Source: Sediminicola sp035798135
GTDB taxonomy: Bacteria; Bacteroidota; Bacteroidia; Flavobacteriales; Flavobacteriaceae
Assembly: GCA_035798135.1 (NCBI GenBank)
Contig: JAPFBR010000003.1
Location: 248,001 to 312,000, forward strand
Length of the DNA stretch: 64,000 bases
Reading direction: 5' to 3'
In this document: positions 6,793 through 16,459 of the stretch, piece after piece
How positions within the stretch are numbered: the stretch's first letter is position 1
Layout of the letters: every line of letters begins with the position of its first letter
Translations under genes and position numbers: made by a program
Notes under the pieces: generated by a model
The model's input: the letters and a program-made list of their open reading frames with translations, nothing else
The model's database searches: none
Told to the model about the DNA's origin: nothing

Positions 6793-9744
6793 ATGAAAAT
6801 GCGACTTCTAGTCTTGGCCATCTTATGGTCGAGCACAACTTTGTTTGCACAAGATTATTTTCCTAAAAATGATGGCGTAAAAACAACCAACAACAACTAC
6901 ACGGCATTTACCAATGCAAAAATTTATGTAACCCCAACCCAGATCATTGATGGCGGCACCTTATTGATCCAGAATGGCAAAGTGGTACAAGCTGCCAAAA
7001 CAGTTACCCTACCCAAAAGTACAATTGTTATTGACCTGAATGGGAAATCGATTTACCCCTCATTTATCGATATCTATTCCGATTTTGGAGTGGAAAAACC
7101 AAAAAAGGCCGAGGGCGGAAGAAGAACCGCAGAATATGAGCCTTCTAGGGAAGGCTACTATTGGAATGACCATGTAATGCCCGAGAACAAGGCGATTTCG
7201 GTTTTCAAGTACGATGATAAAAAGGCAAAGGAAATACGTGACGCCGGTTTCGGTGTTGTTAACTCCCACATTCAGGATGGTATTGCCCGGGGAACGGGAA
7301 TACTCGTAGCTTTAAATGGCGCCGGCAACGATGCCGATAGAATCTTGGATGATGCCTCTGCACAATATTTCTCGTTTGAAAAAAGTGTAGCCAAAACCCA
7401 ATCCTATCCATCTTCATTAATGGGCTCCATGGCTTTACTAAGACAAATGTACAGCGATGCCAACTGGTATGCGAAAGGCAACTCAAAAACCAAGGATCTT
7501 TCTTTGGAAGCACTGAACAAAAACAAGGGTGTAATATCTATTTTTGAAGCAAAGGACAAAGGAAATGCCCTGAGGGCAGATAAAATTGGGGATGCCAACA
7601 ACATTCAATATATAATACTTGGAGGTGGAAACGAATATGAGAGCATTAATGAAATAAAGGGCACCAATGCCAAATTTATTTTACCCTTAAACTTCCCAGA
7701 TGCCTATGATGTATCCAACCCATACCAAGCATCCTATGTGAGCCTGGAAGATATGAGATATTGGAACCAAGCGCCAGCCAATCCTAAAGTAATGGAGGAA
7801 AACGGGGTGTCTTTCTCACTGACGTTATACGATTTAAAATCTCCATCTGCCTTTAAGGATAAGGTATTGCAAGCCATTGACCATGGTCTTTCGAAAACAA
7901 AGGCCTTGGAGGCTTTGACTACTATACCAGCTAGTATTTTGGGCAAAACCAACAAAATTGGATCCCTTACCCCTGGAACCTATGCCAATTTCCTTATTAC
8001 TTCGGGAGACATTTTTGACAAGGGCACTACCCTCTATGAAAACTGGGTGCAGGGAACAAAAAATATCGTAAACAGCAAAGACCAAAAAGATATTCGTGGA
8101 GATTACGACCTAGCTATTGGTGGCATTACCTATAAGCTTGCTATTTCCGGTGAAGTCAACAAACCAAAATCAGAAATCACCCAAGACACCGTTAAACTAA
8201 AATCTAAAATCAGTTATGACGATAACTGGATGGATCTTAGTGTAAACACGGACGAAGGTGCTAAAATATATAGGATGACCGCCTTGGTGGTACCAACCTC
8301 GGATAACATAAGTGGCCGTCTTATTCTGCCAAATGGAAACGAGGCTTCCTTCAACGCTGTAAAGACAAAGCCCTTTACTGAGAAAGAGACAGAAAAAGAA
8401 GACAAGGAAGTCCCTGTAGTGGTTCCAGTAACCTTTCCTAATGTTGGACATGGGTATGCCTCCAAACCGGTACAAGAAACCATGCTGTTCAAAAATGCTA
8501 CCGTTTGGACCAGTGAGGATGCAGGAATTTTAGAAAATACAGATGTCCTTATAAAAAATGGTAAGATTTCCAAGATTGGGAAGGACCTAAGTGCCAGTGG
8601 TGCAACAGTTATTGATGCCACAGGAAAACATCTTACAGCTGGAATTATCGACGAGCACAGTCATATCGCTGGCCTTTCTATAAACGAAGGTGGACAAAAT
8701 TCTTCTGCGGAAGTAAAGATGGAAGATGTTGTGGATCCGGAAGATGTTGGTATCTATAGGGATCTTGCAGGAGGTGTCACCTCTATCCAATTACTGCATG
8801 GCTCAGCCAATCCTATAGGAGGACGTTCCGCCATTTTAAAGCTTAAATGGGGAGAAACTGCGGCTAATATGATCTATAGTAATTCGCCAAAATTCATAAA
8901 GTTTGCTTTAGGAGAAAATGTGAAGCAATCCAACTGGGGAAGCTACAATCGCTTTCCACAGACCAGAATGGGTGTAGAACAGTTATTTATGGACTATTTT
9001 CAAAGAGGAAAGGAATACGACGCTAAAAAGAAAAGTGGTCAGCCTTTTCGTTATGATGAGGAAATGGAAGTCATTGCCGAAATCTTAAATGGGGAGCGCT
9101 TTATTAGCTGTCACTCTTACGTACAGAGCGAAATAAACATGTTGATGAAGGTGGCCGATAAATTCAGTTTTAGGGTAAATACCTTCACCCATATCCTTGA
9201 AGGATATAAGGTAGCCGACAAAATGGCGGAACACGGAGCGGGCGCTTCTACTTTTAGTGATTGGTGGGCTTATAAATTCGAGGTCAATGACGCTATTCCA
9301 TACAATGCTGCTATCATGCACAGTCAGGGAATAACCGTCGCCATCAATAGTGATGATGCTGAAATGTCAAGAAGATTGAACCAGGAGGCTGCTAAAACGG
9401 TGAAATACGGTGGTATGTCCGAATTGGAAGCTTGGAAAACAGTAACCATCAACCCCGCAAAGCTATTGCATATTGATAACAGGGTGGGAAGTATCAAAGA
9501 AGGAAAGGATGCTGATATTGTGTTGTGGAACAACAACCCGTTGTCCATTTATGCCAAGGCCGAAAAAACTCTAATTGATGGGGCCGTTTATTTTGACCTG
9601 GAAAAGGACAAACAATTGAGACAATCTATGGATCAAGAGCGAAACACCCTAATCAACATGATGTTAAAGGAAAAAGATGGGGGCAATGCTACCCAAACTC
9701 CTGTGAAAAAAGAAAATAGACTGCTTCACTGTAATAGCTTATAA
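6793..9744 (+). CDS. Secreted protein with two amidohydrolase-like domains
   Basis: 983 aa from the ATG at 6793; a GTG 23 codons upstream would put a polar stretch before the signal peptide. The signal peptide ends ...TLFAQ, giving a periplasmic protein. It has two imidazolonepropionase/dihydroorotase-type units: residues ~30-430, with FIDIYSDFG in place of the metal-binding HxH, and ~570-960, with IDEHSHIAG (intact HxH), FTHILEG, AINSDDAEMSRR and a closing GSIKEGKDADIVLW. The first unit is probably catalytically dead. The metal-dependent hydrolase substrate (amide, peptide or lactam) is unknown. It is followed 40 nt later by a paralogous gene. Confidence 0.85.
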   Translation: MKMRLLVLAILWSSTTLFAQDYFPKNDGVKTTNNNYTAFTNAKIYVTPTQIIDGGTLLIQNGKVVQAAKTVTLPKSTIVIDLNGKSIYPSFIDIYSDFGVEKPKKAEGGRRTAEYEPSREGYYWNDHVMPENKAISVFKYDDKKAKEIRDAGFGVVNSHIQDGIARGTGILVALNGAGNDADRILDDASAQYFSFEKSVAKTQSYPSSLMGSMALLRQMYSDANWYAKGNSKTKDLSLEALNKNKGVISIFEAKDKGNALRADKIGDANNIQYIILGGGNEYESINEIKGTNAKFILPLNFPDAYDVSNPYQASYVSLEDMRYWNQAPANPKVMEENGVSFSLTLYDLKSPSAFKDKVLQAIDHGLSKTKALEALTTIPASILGKTNKIGSLTPGTYANFLITSGDIFDKGTTLYENWVQGTKNIVNSKDQKDIRGDYDLAIGGITYKLAISGEVNKPKSEITQDTVKLKSKISYDDNWMDLSVNTDEGAKIYRMTALVVPTSDNISGRLILPNGNEASFNAVKTKPFTEKETEKEDKEVPVVVPVTFPNVGHGYASKPVQETMLFKNATVWTSEDAGILENTDVLIKNGKISKIGKDLSASGATVIDATGKHLTAGIIDEHSHIAGLSINEGGQNSSAEVKMEDVVDPEDVGIYRDLAGGVTSIQLLHGSANPIGGRSAILKLKWGETAANMIYSNSPKFIKFALGENVKQSNWGSYNRFPQTRMGVEQLFMDYFQRGKEYDAKKKSGQPFRYDEEMEVIAEILNGERFISCHSYVQSEINMLMKVADKFSFRVNTFTHILEGYKVADKMAEHGAGASTFSDWWAYKFEVNDAIPYNAAIMHSQGITVAINSDDAEMSRRLNQEAAKTVKYGGMSELEAWKTVTINPAKLLHIDNRVGSIKEGKDADIVLWNNNPLSIYAKAEKTLIDGAVYFDLEKDKQLRQSMDQERNTLINMMLKEKDGGNATQTPVKKENRLLHCNSL

Positions 9745-9784
9745 ATAGCTGAAATACTGTCTAAAAACACTAAAGATAAAACAC

Positions 9785-11077
9785 ATGAAAATTAAAAATT
9801 ATATACCATTAATTATGTTGGCCCTGGCAAGTTCTCTTGTCTTTGGACAACAGACTCCTGCATCGGCCCAAAAAGAAGCAATATCCATAACCGGTGTCAC
9901 GGCCCATATTGGAAACGGTACCGTAATGGAAAACAGCACCTTGGTTTTTGAAAATGGTAAAATAACCGCTCTTGGAGGATCGGAAACCGCAACCAAAGGA
10001 ACGGTAATTAATGCAGCAGGAAAACACATTTATCCTGGTTTCATTACTCCTTGCTCCTCTTTGGGGCTTGTGGAAGTAGATGCTGTTAGAGCTAGTGATG
10101 ATCAAGATGAACTTGGTGATATGATTCCACATGTACGTAGTTTAATTGCTTATAACGCGGAATCAAAGGTTGTTGAAAGCATGCGTCCCAATGGGGTGTT
10201 ATTGGGGCAGATATCTCCTAAAGGAGGTAGAATATCCGGAACATCTTCCATTGTACAGTTCGATGCCTGGAACTGGGAAGACGCCTCAGTAAAGGCTGAT
10301 GATGGAATACATTTAAACTGGCCAAGCACCTTTAGAAGGGGCCGCTGGTGGGAAGGTGAGCCAAGGGGCTTACAACCAAATAAGGATTATACCAAGGACG
10401 TCAGTGAAATTGAAGTTTTTGTTCAGAATTCCGCAGCTTACAATAAGGGAACCACCAATGAGAAAAACCCAGTTTTTGATGCCATGAAAGGCGTTTTCAA
10501 TGGCTCTCAAAGAATGTTCGTTTACGCCAATGGAGAAAAGGAGATGATCGATGCGGTTACCAATCTTAAAAATCTAGGCATCAAAAATGTTGTCATCGTT
10601 GGCGGTTATAACGCCTTAAAGATTGCCGACTTCCTAAAGGCACAGCATGTTCCAATATTGGTGAATCTGCCTCATGATCTTCCAAATTTGGACGATGATG
10701 ACTATGACTTGCCGTACAAGTTACCAAAGCTCTTAACGGATGCAGGATTATTGGTTGGAATACAAAATATAGATGCAGCCAATTTCCAAGCACGTAATCT
10801 ACCCTTCTATGCCGGACAAGTAGCCGGACAAGGATTGGATAAAGAAAAGGCTTTGGCCCTTATCACCTCGAATACTGCAAAAATATTGGGCATAGATGAC
10901 CAATATGGTACGCTTGAAGTTGGTAAAAGTGCTACTCTCTTTATTTCTGAAGGGGATGCATTGGATATGCGTACCAATAAACTAAGTCACGCCTTTATCG
11001 ATGGACGTATGTTGTCCTTAGAAACTCATCAGACCGAGTTATGGAAGCGATATATGAAAAAATACAACGGTAAATAG
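9785..11077 (+). CDS. Secreted amidohydrolase-fold protein lacking the HxH metal motif
   Basis: 430 aa with signal peptide (...SLVFGQ). It resembles the first half of the preceding protein: a composite beta-sandwich start (ITGVTAHIGNGTVMENSTLVF), FITPCSSLGLVEVDA where HxH should be, and a normal family ending (SNTAKILGIDDQYGTLEVGKSATLF). An acidic LDDDDYDLPYKLP stretch sits near residue 305. Known family members need HxH, a carboxylated Lys and Asp. The absence of HxH suggests a non-catalytic partner or a different chemistry. It is probably co-transcribed with the upstream paralogue and ends at a strong bidirectional terminator. Confidence 0.8.
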   Translation: MKIKNYIPLIMLALASSLVFGQQTPASAQKEAISITGVTAHIGNGTVMENSTLVFENGKITALGGSETATKGTVINAAGKHIYPGFITPCSSLGLVEVDAVRASDDQDELGDMIPHVRSLIAYNAESKVVESMRPNGVLLGQISPKGGRISGTSSIVQFDAWNWEDASVKADDGIHLNWPSTFRRGRWWEGEPRGLQPNKDYTKDVSEIEVFVQNSAAYNKGTTNEKNPVFDAMKGVFNGSQRMFVYANGEKEMIDAVTNLKNLGIKNVVIVGGYNALKIADFLKAQHVPILVNLPHDLPNLDDDDYDLPYKLPKLLTDAGLLVGIQNIDAANFQARNLPFYAGQVAGQGLDKEKALALITSNTAKILGIDDQYGTLEVGKSATLFISEGDALDMRTNKLSHAFIDGRMLSLETHQTELWKRYMKKYNGK

Positions 11078-11095
11078 CAAAGTATTCTTTAAATT

Positions 11096-11137
11096 AAAAA
11101 TCCCTTTAGACAAGATAACTTGTCTAAAGGGATTTTT
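11096..11137. terminator. Bidirectional rho-independent terminator
   Basis: Nineteen-base perfectly complementary arms (11096-11114 and 11119-11137) around a 4-nt loop, with A-tract and T-tract flanks. It serves the convergent amidohydrolase (+) and DUF6503-like (-) genes. Confidence 0.93.
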
Positions 11138-11153
11138 AATTTTCGGGATAACA

Positions 11154-11969
11154 CTACTCCTGAACCTTACCTTCCACAAATTTTGCTAGCGGAGGTTTTT
11201 CGAAGAAAGAATCTGGTTTTGATGTTTCACTCAAGACCACATTTTCAAAAGGAACGGTATTCTGATTTTCTTTCATTGTCTTCCCTTCATAGGAGTACCA
11301 AGACAAGGATTTTGGTAAAATCACATCGCCCACTTGCATCCAGTCATTATATCGTATCCACTTTACATTATCGGACTTTTCCCCACTTCTATAGCTTACG
11401 GTGTACCCTAGCCATGCCATTTGGAAAGTCTCTGGATCGTAATGGATAAAATATTCATCCTTATACGAGGTTCCGATCCCTGGATTGTACGATACACTAA
11501 TTCCGGGATAGGTTTTACCCTCAAACATTACTTCTTCGGTAGTACCGTAAACAATACCATCATCGGCCAAAACAAAGGGCATGGCATAAAAATAAAACAT
11601 GAGGTTATGGTAGAACACTGGATCTCCTTCATAGGTGTTATTGCTATCCATCAACCAAACTTGTTTTCCATCGAAGCCCATAGAAAAATCAGCCCCTACT
11701 ACCTTATCTTTTCTGGAGTACAAGTTCGTGGTATGGGTTTCTGTATTTCCCGGTTTTGGAATCTCGTAGACCAGGCTTTTCTTGTTTTTCCAATTCTGGA
11801 GGCCACCGTGGGCATCAAAAACTTTCACTAGCTCTTGTGGATATTTGCTAAGATCCAAATGCTCTACTTTGGCAGTTTGCTCAACTTCCATTGTAGGCTG
11901 GTCTGTTTTTTTAGTTTCCTTACAGGATATTAATCCAATAAAGAGCATCATTAGTACAGCGTATTTCAT
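11154..11969 (-). CDS. DUF6503-like lipoprotein
   Basis: 271 aa with lipobox LISC (Cys16) after a short hydrophobic leader. The body is beta-rich, with repeated W/Y-containing strands (GFDGKQVWLMDS, WLGYTVSYRSG, NDWMQVGDVILPKSL) like LolA/LolB-type half-barrels. It starts with the motif VFDAHGGLQNWKNKKSLVYEI, typical of the flavobacterial family I know as DUF6503. The function is unknown; lipid or lipoprotein binding in the periplasm is a structural guess only. It is a single gene, convergent with the amidohydrolase operon. The family name is from memory and less certain than the lipoprotein call. Confidence 0.7.
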   Translation of the reverse strand: MKYAVLMMLFIGLISCKETKKTDQPTMEVEQTAKVEHLDLSKYPQELVKVFDAHGGLQNWKNKKSLVYEIPKPGNTETHTTNLYSRKDKVVGADFSMGFDGKQVWLMDSNNTYEGDPVFYHNLMFYFYAMPFVLADDGIVYGTTEEVMFEGKTYPGISVSYNPGIGTSYKDEYFIHYDPETFQMAWLGYTVSYRSGEKSDNVKWIRYNDWMQVGDVILPKSLSWYSYEGKTMKENQNTVPFENVVLSETSKPDSFFEKPPLAKFVEGKVQE

Positions 11970-12032
11970 ATAGTCTTGATTTTGTGTTTTACAATTTGTC
12001 GTAAGTGAAGGGATTAGTTTACGGGATTAGAT

Positions 12033-12040
12033 TATTTTTG
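12033..12040 (+). promoter_or_regulatory. -7 box TATTTTTG, 5 nt before methyltransferase ATG
   Basis: Exact TAnnTTTG, followed after 5 nt by the ATG at 12046. The in-frame GTG at 12040 overlaps the box and is therefore an unlikely start. Confidence 0.55.
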
Positions 12041-12045
12041 TGCCA

Positions 12046-12858
12046 ATGACAGAAAACAAGTACATCAGCAGCTTGCAAAACCCTTTGGTAAAAAAGGCGT
12101 TGACGCTTAAAGAAAAATCCCGTGAACGCAAAAATACGGGAAGTTTTGTGCTGGAAGGAGTTAGGGAACTACAATTGGCCATAAAAGGTAATTATAAACT
12201 GGAAACCGTTTTCTTTTATCCCGATATTATTTCTAGGGAAGCAATATTGGACCTATTGGGACAAGAGATGGGCACAGAAGTCATGATAGAAATTTCCAAA
12301 GAAATCTACCAGAAATTGGCCTATCGGGAAACTACGGAAGGGGTCTTGGCCATCGCAAAATCCAAATCCCATACATTGAACGAAATGGTGTTCAGTACAA
12401 AAAATCCTTTGGTCTTGATCGTGGAAGCTCCAGAAAAACCAGGAAATATTGGGGCATTATTGCGTACAGCAGATGCGGCCAATTTAGATGCTGTCATCAT
12501 TGCCAACCCCAAAGGTGATCTGTACAACCCAAACATCATACGATCCAGTGTTGGCTGTGTTTTTACCAATCAAATTGGGATAGGCTCAACCAACGAGGTT
12601 ATTGATTTCCTAAAGATAAATAATATTGCCATTTACTGTGCCGCCTTAACAGCTTCAGAAAAATATACAAAGATTAATTTTGCCGAGGCCTCTGCAATAG
12701 TTGTAGGAACGGAAGCCACAGGATTATCCTCTGAATGGCTAGAAAGTTCTACCAAAAACATCATTATCCCGATGGAAGGTGAAATAGACTCCATGAATGT
12801 ATCCGTCTCAGCGGCAATAGTTATATTTGAGGCAAAAAGACAAAGGGACTCCCAATAG
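12046..12858 (+). CDS. SpoU/TrmH-family RNA 2'-O-ribose methyltransferase
   Basis: 270 aa. An N-terminal substrate-binding region (SSLQNPLVKKALTLKEKSRERKN, then VLEGVRELQLAI) precedes the SPOUT knot domain with its three motifs: EAPEKPGNIGALLRTADAANLDAV, VVGTEATGLSSEW and IPMEGEIDSMNVSVSAAIVIFEA. SAM is bound in the knot. The likely substrate is rRNA or tRNA ribose 2'-OH; which site cannot be told. The start is placed at 12046 because an alternative GTG lies inside the promoter box. It is monocistronic or weakly linked to the M48 gene 78 nt downstream. Confidence 0.9.
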   Translation: MTENKYISSLQNPLVKKALTLKEKSRERKNTGSFVLEGVRELQLAIKGNYKLETVFFYPDIISREAILDLLGQEMGTEVMIEISKEIYQKLAYRETTEGVLAIAKSKSHTLNEMVFSTKNPLVLIVEAPEKPGNIGALLRTADAANLDAVIIANPKGDLYNPNIIRSSVGCVFTNQIGIGSTNEVIDFLKINNIAIYCAALTASEKYTKINFAEASAIVVGTEATGLSSEWLESSTKNIIIPMEGEIDSMNVSVSAAIVIFEAKRQRDSQ

Positions 12859-12936
12859 GTCGTCCCAATTAAGTAGGAAACCCCACACGAAATGTTTGGA
12901 ATTCCTACCCTCTAGTTCCCTTCAAAACCCAATTAC

Positions 12937-14169
12937 ATGAACAGCAGTATTCTATTTTATATCATCATCGGCATTTTAAGTGTCCAATTTTTATTGGAAA
13001 CGATTTTGGATTATCTCAATTCCAAAAGATACCAAGATCCAGTTCCACAGGAATTGGATGATGTTTTTGACGCTTCCGAGTATGAAAAATCCCAACAGTA
13101 CAAAAAGACCAATTATAAATTTGGGCTTCTAACTTCTACATTTTCATATATTCTCACCATGGGATTCCTTATTTTTGGAGGATTTGAGTGGCTTGATTCC
13201 ATTGCCAGGAGTGTTACGGATAACCCCATACTTATTGCCTTGATATTCTTTGGTATTATCATGATTGGGAGCGATCTTTTATCCACTCCTCTTTCTTACT
13301 ATCATACTTTTGTGATAGAGGAAAAATTTGGGTTCAACAAGAGCTCCAGAAAATTATTTTTTCTGGATAAGCTAAAAGGTTGGCTGATGACCATAGTCCT
13401 TGGAGGCGGAATATTGGCATTGGTCATTTGGTTCTTTCAATGGGCAGGAACCAATTTTTGGATATATACGTGGGGTCTGATTGCCCTGTTTTCAATATTC
13501 ATGAACATGTTCTATAGCAAACTGATTGTTCCCTTGTTCAACAAACAAACCCCATTGGAGGATGGCACTTTAAAGGAAAAATTGGAGAACTATGCTAAAA
13601 ATGTTGGTTTTGAGCTTAAAAATATATTTGTAATCGATGGATCAAAAAGGTCCACCAAAGCGAATGCCTATTTCTCGGGATTTGGAAAACAAAAAAGAGT
13701 GACCCTTTATGATACCCTGATCAACGATTTGGAGGAGGACGAGATTGTAGCTGTATTGGCCCATGAAGTTGGCCATTATAAGAGAAAGCACATCATTTTC
13801 AATCTTTTTGCTTCTTTGGTATTAACAGGAATCACCTTATTTATACTTTCAATTTTCATCAACAATCCACAGGTATCCTTGGCAATTGGAGTCTCCCAAC
13901 CAAGTTTCCATGCGGCTTTGATCGGATTTGGAATTTTATATAGTCCTATTTCAGAAATTACTGGTTTGATCATGAATTATCTGTCCAGAAGATTTGAATA
14001 TGAGGCAGATGATTATGCCAAAGACACTTTCGCAGCCATGCCCTTGGTGACCTCACTAAAAAAACTGTCCAAAAAAAGTTTGAGCAACCTCACACCCCAT
14101 CCGGCATATGTATTTATGCACTATTCCCATCCTCCATTGGTCTCTAGAATCCGCAATTTAAAGGCATAA
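12937..14169 (+). CDS. M48 family Ste24-type CAAX protease-like metallopeptidase
   Basis: 410 aa with about seven membrane segments (near residues 1-20, 65-85, 95-120, 150-175, 180-205, 290-310, 325-350). The zinc motif HEVGHYKRKH lies near residue 276 and the third ligand in FEYEADDYA near 355, as in Ste24/CAAX prenyl protease 1. The N-terminal M48 extension (QELDDVFDASEYEKSQQYKKTNYKFG) is the peptidase_M48_N signature. Bacteria lack CAAX prenylation, so a membrane-protein quality-control role is likely. The flanking genes do not suggest a substrate. Confidence 0.9.
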   Translation: MNSSILFYIIIGILSVQFLLETILDYLNSKRYQDPVPQELDDVFDASEYEKSQQYKKTNYKFGLLTSTFSYILTMGFLIFGGFEWLDSIARSVTDNPILIALIFFGIIMIGSDLLSTPLSYYHTFVIEEKFGFNKSSRKLFFLDKLKGWLMTIVLGGGILALVIWFFQWAGTNFWIYTWGLIALFSIFMNMFYSKLIVPLFNKQTPLEDGTLKEKLENYAKNVGFELKNIFVIDGSKRSTKANAYFSGFGKQKRVTLYDTLINDLEEDEIVAVLAHEVGHYKRKHIIFNLFASLVLTGITLFILSIFINNPQVSLAIGVSQPSFHAALIGFGILYSPISEITGLIMNYLSRRFEYEADDYAKDTFAAMPLVTSLKKLSKKSLSNLTPHPAYVFMHYSHPPLVSRIRNLKA

Positions 14170-14210
14170 TTTTTGTTGGTTGATAGTAAAGTTTGTCTTA
14201 TTTTTAAAAT

Positions 14211-16418
14211 ATGATGACGGAAGCTGCTATAGAAAAAGAAAACAAGCAAATTGCCAAGCAATACAAGGAGCTATTGCGAATCAGCTATCAAAATTTATCT
14301 GTTGAGGATAAGAAATTGATACGCTCGGCATTTGACGTGGCCGTTGACGCCCATAAGGAACAACGAAGAAAATCTGGGGAAGCCTATATTTTTCATCCTA
14401 TAGCTGTAGCAAAAATAGTAGCATCTGAAATTGGATTGGATGCCGTTTCCATTGCCTCTGCCCTGCTGCATGATGTGGTGGAGGACACTACCTATACCTT
14501 GGCAGATATTGAACGAATGTTCGGGGATACCGTAGCCCGCATTGTGGATGGGTTGACAAAAATTGCACACCTTAAAAAGGACATGAATATTTCCCAACAA
14601 GCGGAGAACTTCAGGAAAATGTTGCTCACCCTAAATGATGATATAAGGGTAATCATTATAAAAATTGCGGACCGATACCACAATATGCTCACCATGGATT
14701 CCATGCCAGAGGATAAACAGGTAAAAATCGCTTCGGAGACCTTATACATTTACGCGCCCTTGGCCCATAGAATAGGGCTTTATAATATTAAAACAGAACT
14801 TGAAGATCTAAGTCTTAAATATACCGAACCAGAAGTTTACACTGATATCCTTGGAAAAATAGAAGAGACCAAAGAAGAGCAGGTTGCTTATATAGATGCT
14901 TTTTCAGGAGTAATCAGCAACTCGTTGGACAAAGAAGGACTCAACTATCTTATCAAAGGTCGAATGAAATCGATTTATTCCATTCGCAGGAAAATGAAGA
15001 TTCAAAATGTCACCTTTGATGAGATCTATGACAAATTTGCCATTAGGATCATCTATAAGTCGGATCGTCATAATGAGAAATTTTTGGCGTGGAAAATCTA
15101 TTCCATAGTCACCGATCATTTCACCCCTAACCCTGTGAGACTAAGAGATTGGATCTCCTCGCCCAAATCTACGGGATACGAGGCCCTGCACATCACGGTA
15201 ATGGGGCCAAAAGGAAAATGGGTAGAAGTACAGATCCGTAGTGAACGGATGCATGAGATAGCTGAAAAGGGGTACGCTGCCCATTTCAAATACAAGCATG
15301 GGGAACAAAAGGAACAAGGTCTTGAAATGTGGCTCAATAGATTACAGGAAGCACTTGAAAACGCAAATACCAATGCGGTTGATTTTGTAGAGGAGTTTAA
15401 ACTTAACCTTTATTCCAAAGAAATTTTTGTGTTTACCCCTAAAGGAGAATTAAAATCGCTCCCCAAAGGTGCCACTCCTTTGGATTTTGCCTTTAATATC
15501 CACACCGAAGTAGGCATGAAAACCCGTGGGGCCAAGGTGAATGGTAAATTGGTGCCCCTGAACACCACCCTGCACAGTGGGGATCAAGTAGAAGTAATTA
15601 CCTCAGAACAAGCAAAACCCAATCAAAGTTGGTTGGATTATGCCACAACTGCCCGTGCAAGGTCCAAAATAAAATCTTCCCTAAAGGAGGAGAAGAAAAC
15701 CATTGGCCTGGATGGCAAAGAGATCCTTAGAAGAAAACTCAAATCACAAAAAATTTCCCTGAACGAGGATACCATCAACAAAATGGTCATCTTCTTTAAG
15801 CTAAAGACAAGTTTGGACCTTTTTTATAGGGTCGGAATCGGTGCCATTGACAACCAAATGTTAAAGGATTTCGCATCCTCTTATAGCAATGCTTTCATCA
15901 GTTTCTTCAAAAACAAGATCAGGAGGCATCATGTTCCGGAGGACATCAACAAGGACGAAATTACCTCCAAATATGATATTCTGGTTTTTGGTAAGGAAGA
16001 GGAAAAATTACCCTATAAACTATCCCAATGCTGCAACCCAATACCTGGGGATGATGTTTTTGGCTTTGTCAGTGTCAACGAAGGTATCAAGGTGCACAAA
16101 AAAAACTGCCCCAATGCCATTGCCTTACAGTCCAATTACGCCTATCGCATCATTAGTGCCAAATGGATCGATAGCAGCCAAGAGGAATTTACTGCTGAAA
16201 TTCGACTTACCGGTATAGATGACCTCGGATTGGTAAGTGATATCACGGAAATCATATCCGATAACATGAACGTAAACATGCGGAATCTAAATTTTAGTAC
16301 GGATGGAGGCACATTTAGTGGAAAAATTACCGTCGTCGTAAAAAATAATAGCATTCTTAAAAAATTAATTGAAAATTTAAAGCAGCTTAAGGGCATAGAC
16401 AAAGTAAGCAGAATTTAA
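14211..16418 (+). CDS. Bifunctional RelA/SpoT (p)ppGpp synthetase/hydrolase
   Basis: 735 aa with the complete long-RSH order: HD hydrolase (~50-155; FHPIAVAKIVA, LLHDVVEDT), synthetase (~235-350; GRMKSIYSIRRKM, KSTGYEALHITV), TGS (~400-460; VFTPKGELKSLPKGATPLDFAF), a Cys-rich helical part (LSQCCNPIPGDDVFGF) and a C-terminal ACT domain (~660-735). It makes ppGpp from GTP plus ATP in starvation and hydrolyses it otherwise. The intact HD motif indicates hydrolase competence. It may start at the first or second of two adjacent ATGs. It lies 40 nt upstream of the Fur-family gene, which has its own -7 box. Confidence 0.95.
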   Translation: MMTEAAIEKENKQIAKQYKELLRISYQNLSVEDKKLIRSAFDVAVDAHKEQRRKSGEAYIFHPIAVAKIVASEIGLDAVSIASALLHDVVEDTTYTLADIERMFGDTVARIVDGLTKIAHLKKDMNISQQAENFRKMLLTLNDDIRVIIIKIADRYHNMLTMDSMPEDKQVKIASETLYIYAPLAHRIGLYNIKTELEDLSLKYTEPEVYTDILGKIEETKEEQVAYIDAFSGVISNSLDKEGLNYLIKGRMKSIYSIRRKMKIQNVTFDEIYDKFAIRIIYKSDRHNEKFLAWKIYSIVTDHFTPNPVRLRDWISSPKSTGYEALHITVMGPKGKWVEVQIRSERMHEIAEKGYAAHFKYKHGEQKEQGLEMWLNRLQEALENANTNAVDFVEEFKLNLYSKEIFVFTPKGELKSLPKGATPLDFAFNIHTEVGMKTRGAKVNGKLVPLNTTLHSGDQVEVITSEQAKPNQSWLDYATTARARSKIKSSLKEEKKTIGLDGKEILRRKLKSQKISLNEDTINKMVIFFKLKTSLDLFYRVGIGAIDNQMLKDFASSYSNAFISFFKNKIRRHHVPEDINKDEITSKYDILVFGKEEEKLPYKLSQCCNPIPGDDVFGFVSVNEGIKVHKKNCPNAIALQSNYAYRIISAKWIDSSQEEFTAEIRLTGIDDLGLVSDITEIISDNMNVNMRNLNFSTDGGTFSGKITVVVKNNSILKKLIENLKQLKGIDKVSRI

Positions 16419-16428
16419 ATTTTAACTG

Positions 16429-16436
16429 TACCTTTG
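16429..16436 (+). promoter_or_regulatory. -7 box TACCTTTG before fur-like gene
   Basis: Consensus -7 element 23 nt before the ATG at 16460, just after the RelA/SpoT stop. It would give a leader of roughly 17 nt. Confidence 0.5.
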
Positions 16437-16459
16437 CAGTTGAATGCAGCAAACTCTTT

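Noticed and set aside
12873..12908. Inverted repeat GTAGGAA/TTCCTAC after the SpoU methyltransferase
   Set aside because: Only 7 bp with a 22-nt loop and no T-run; too weak to call a terminator.
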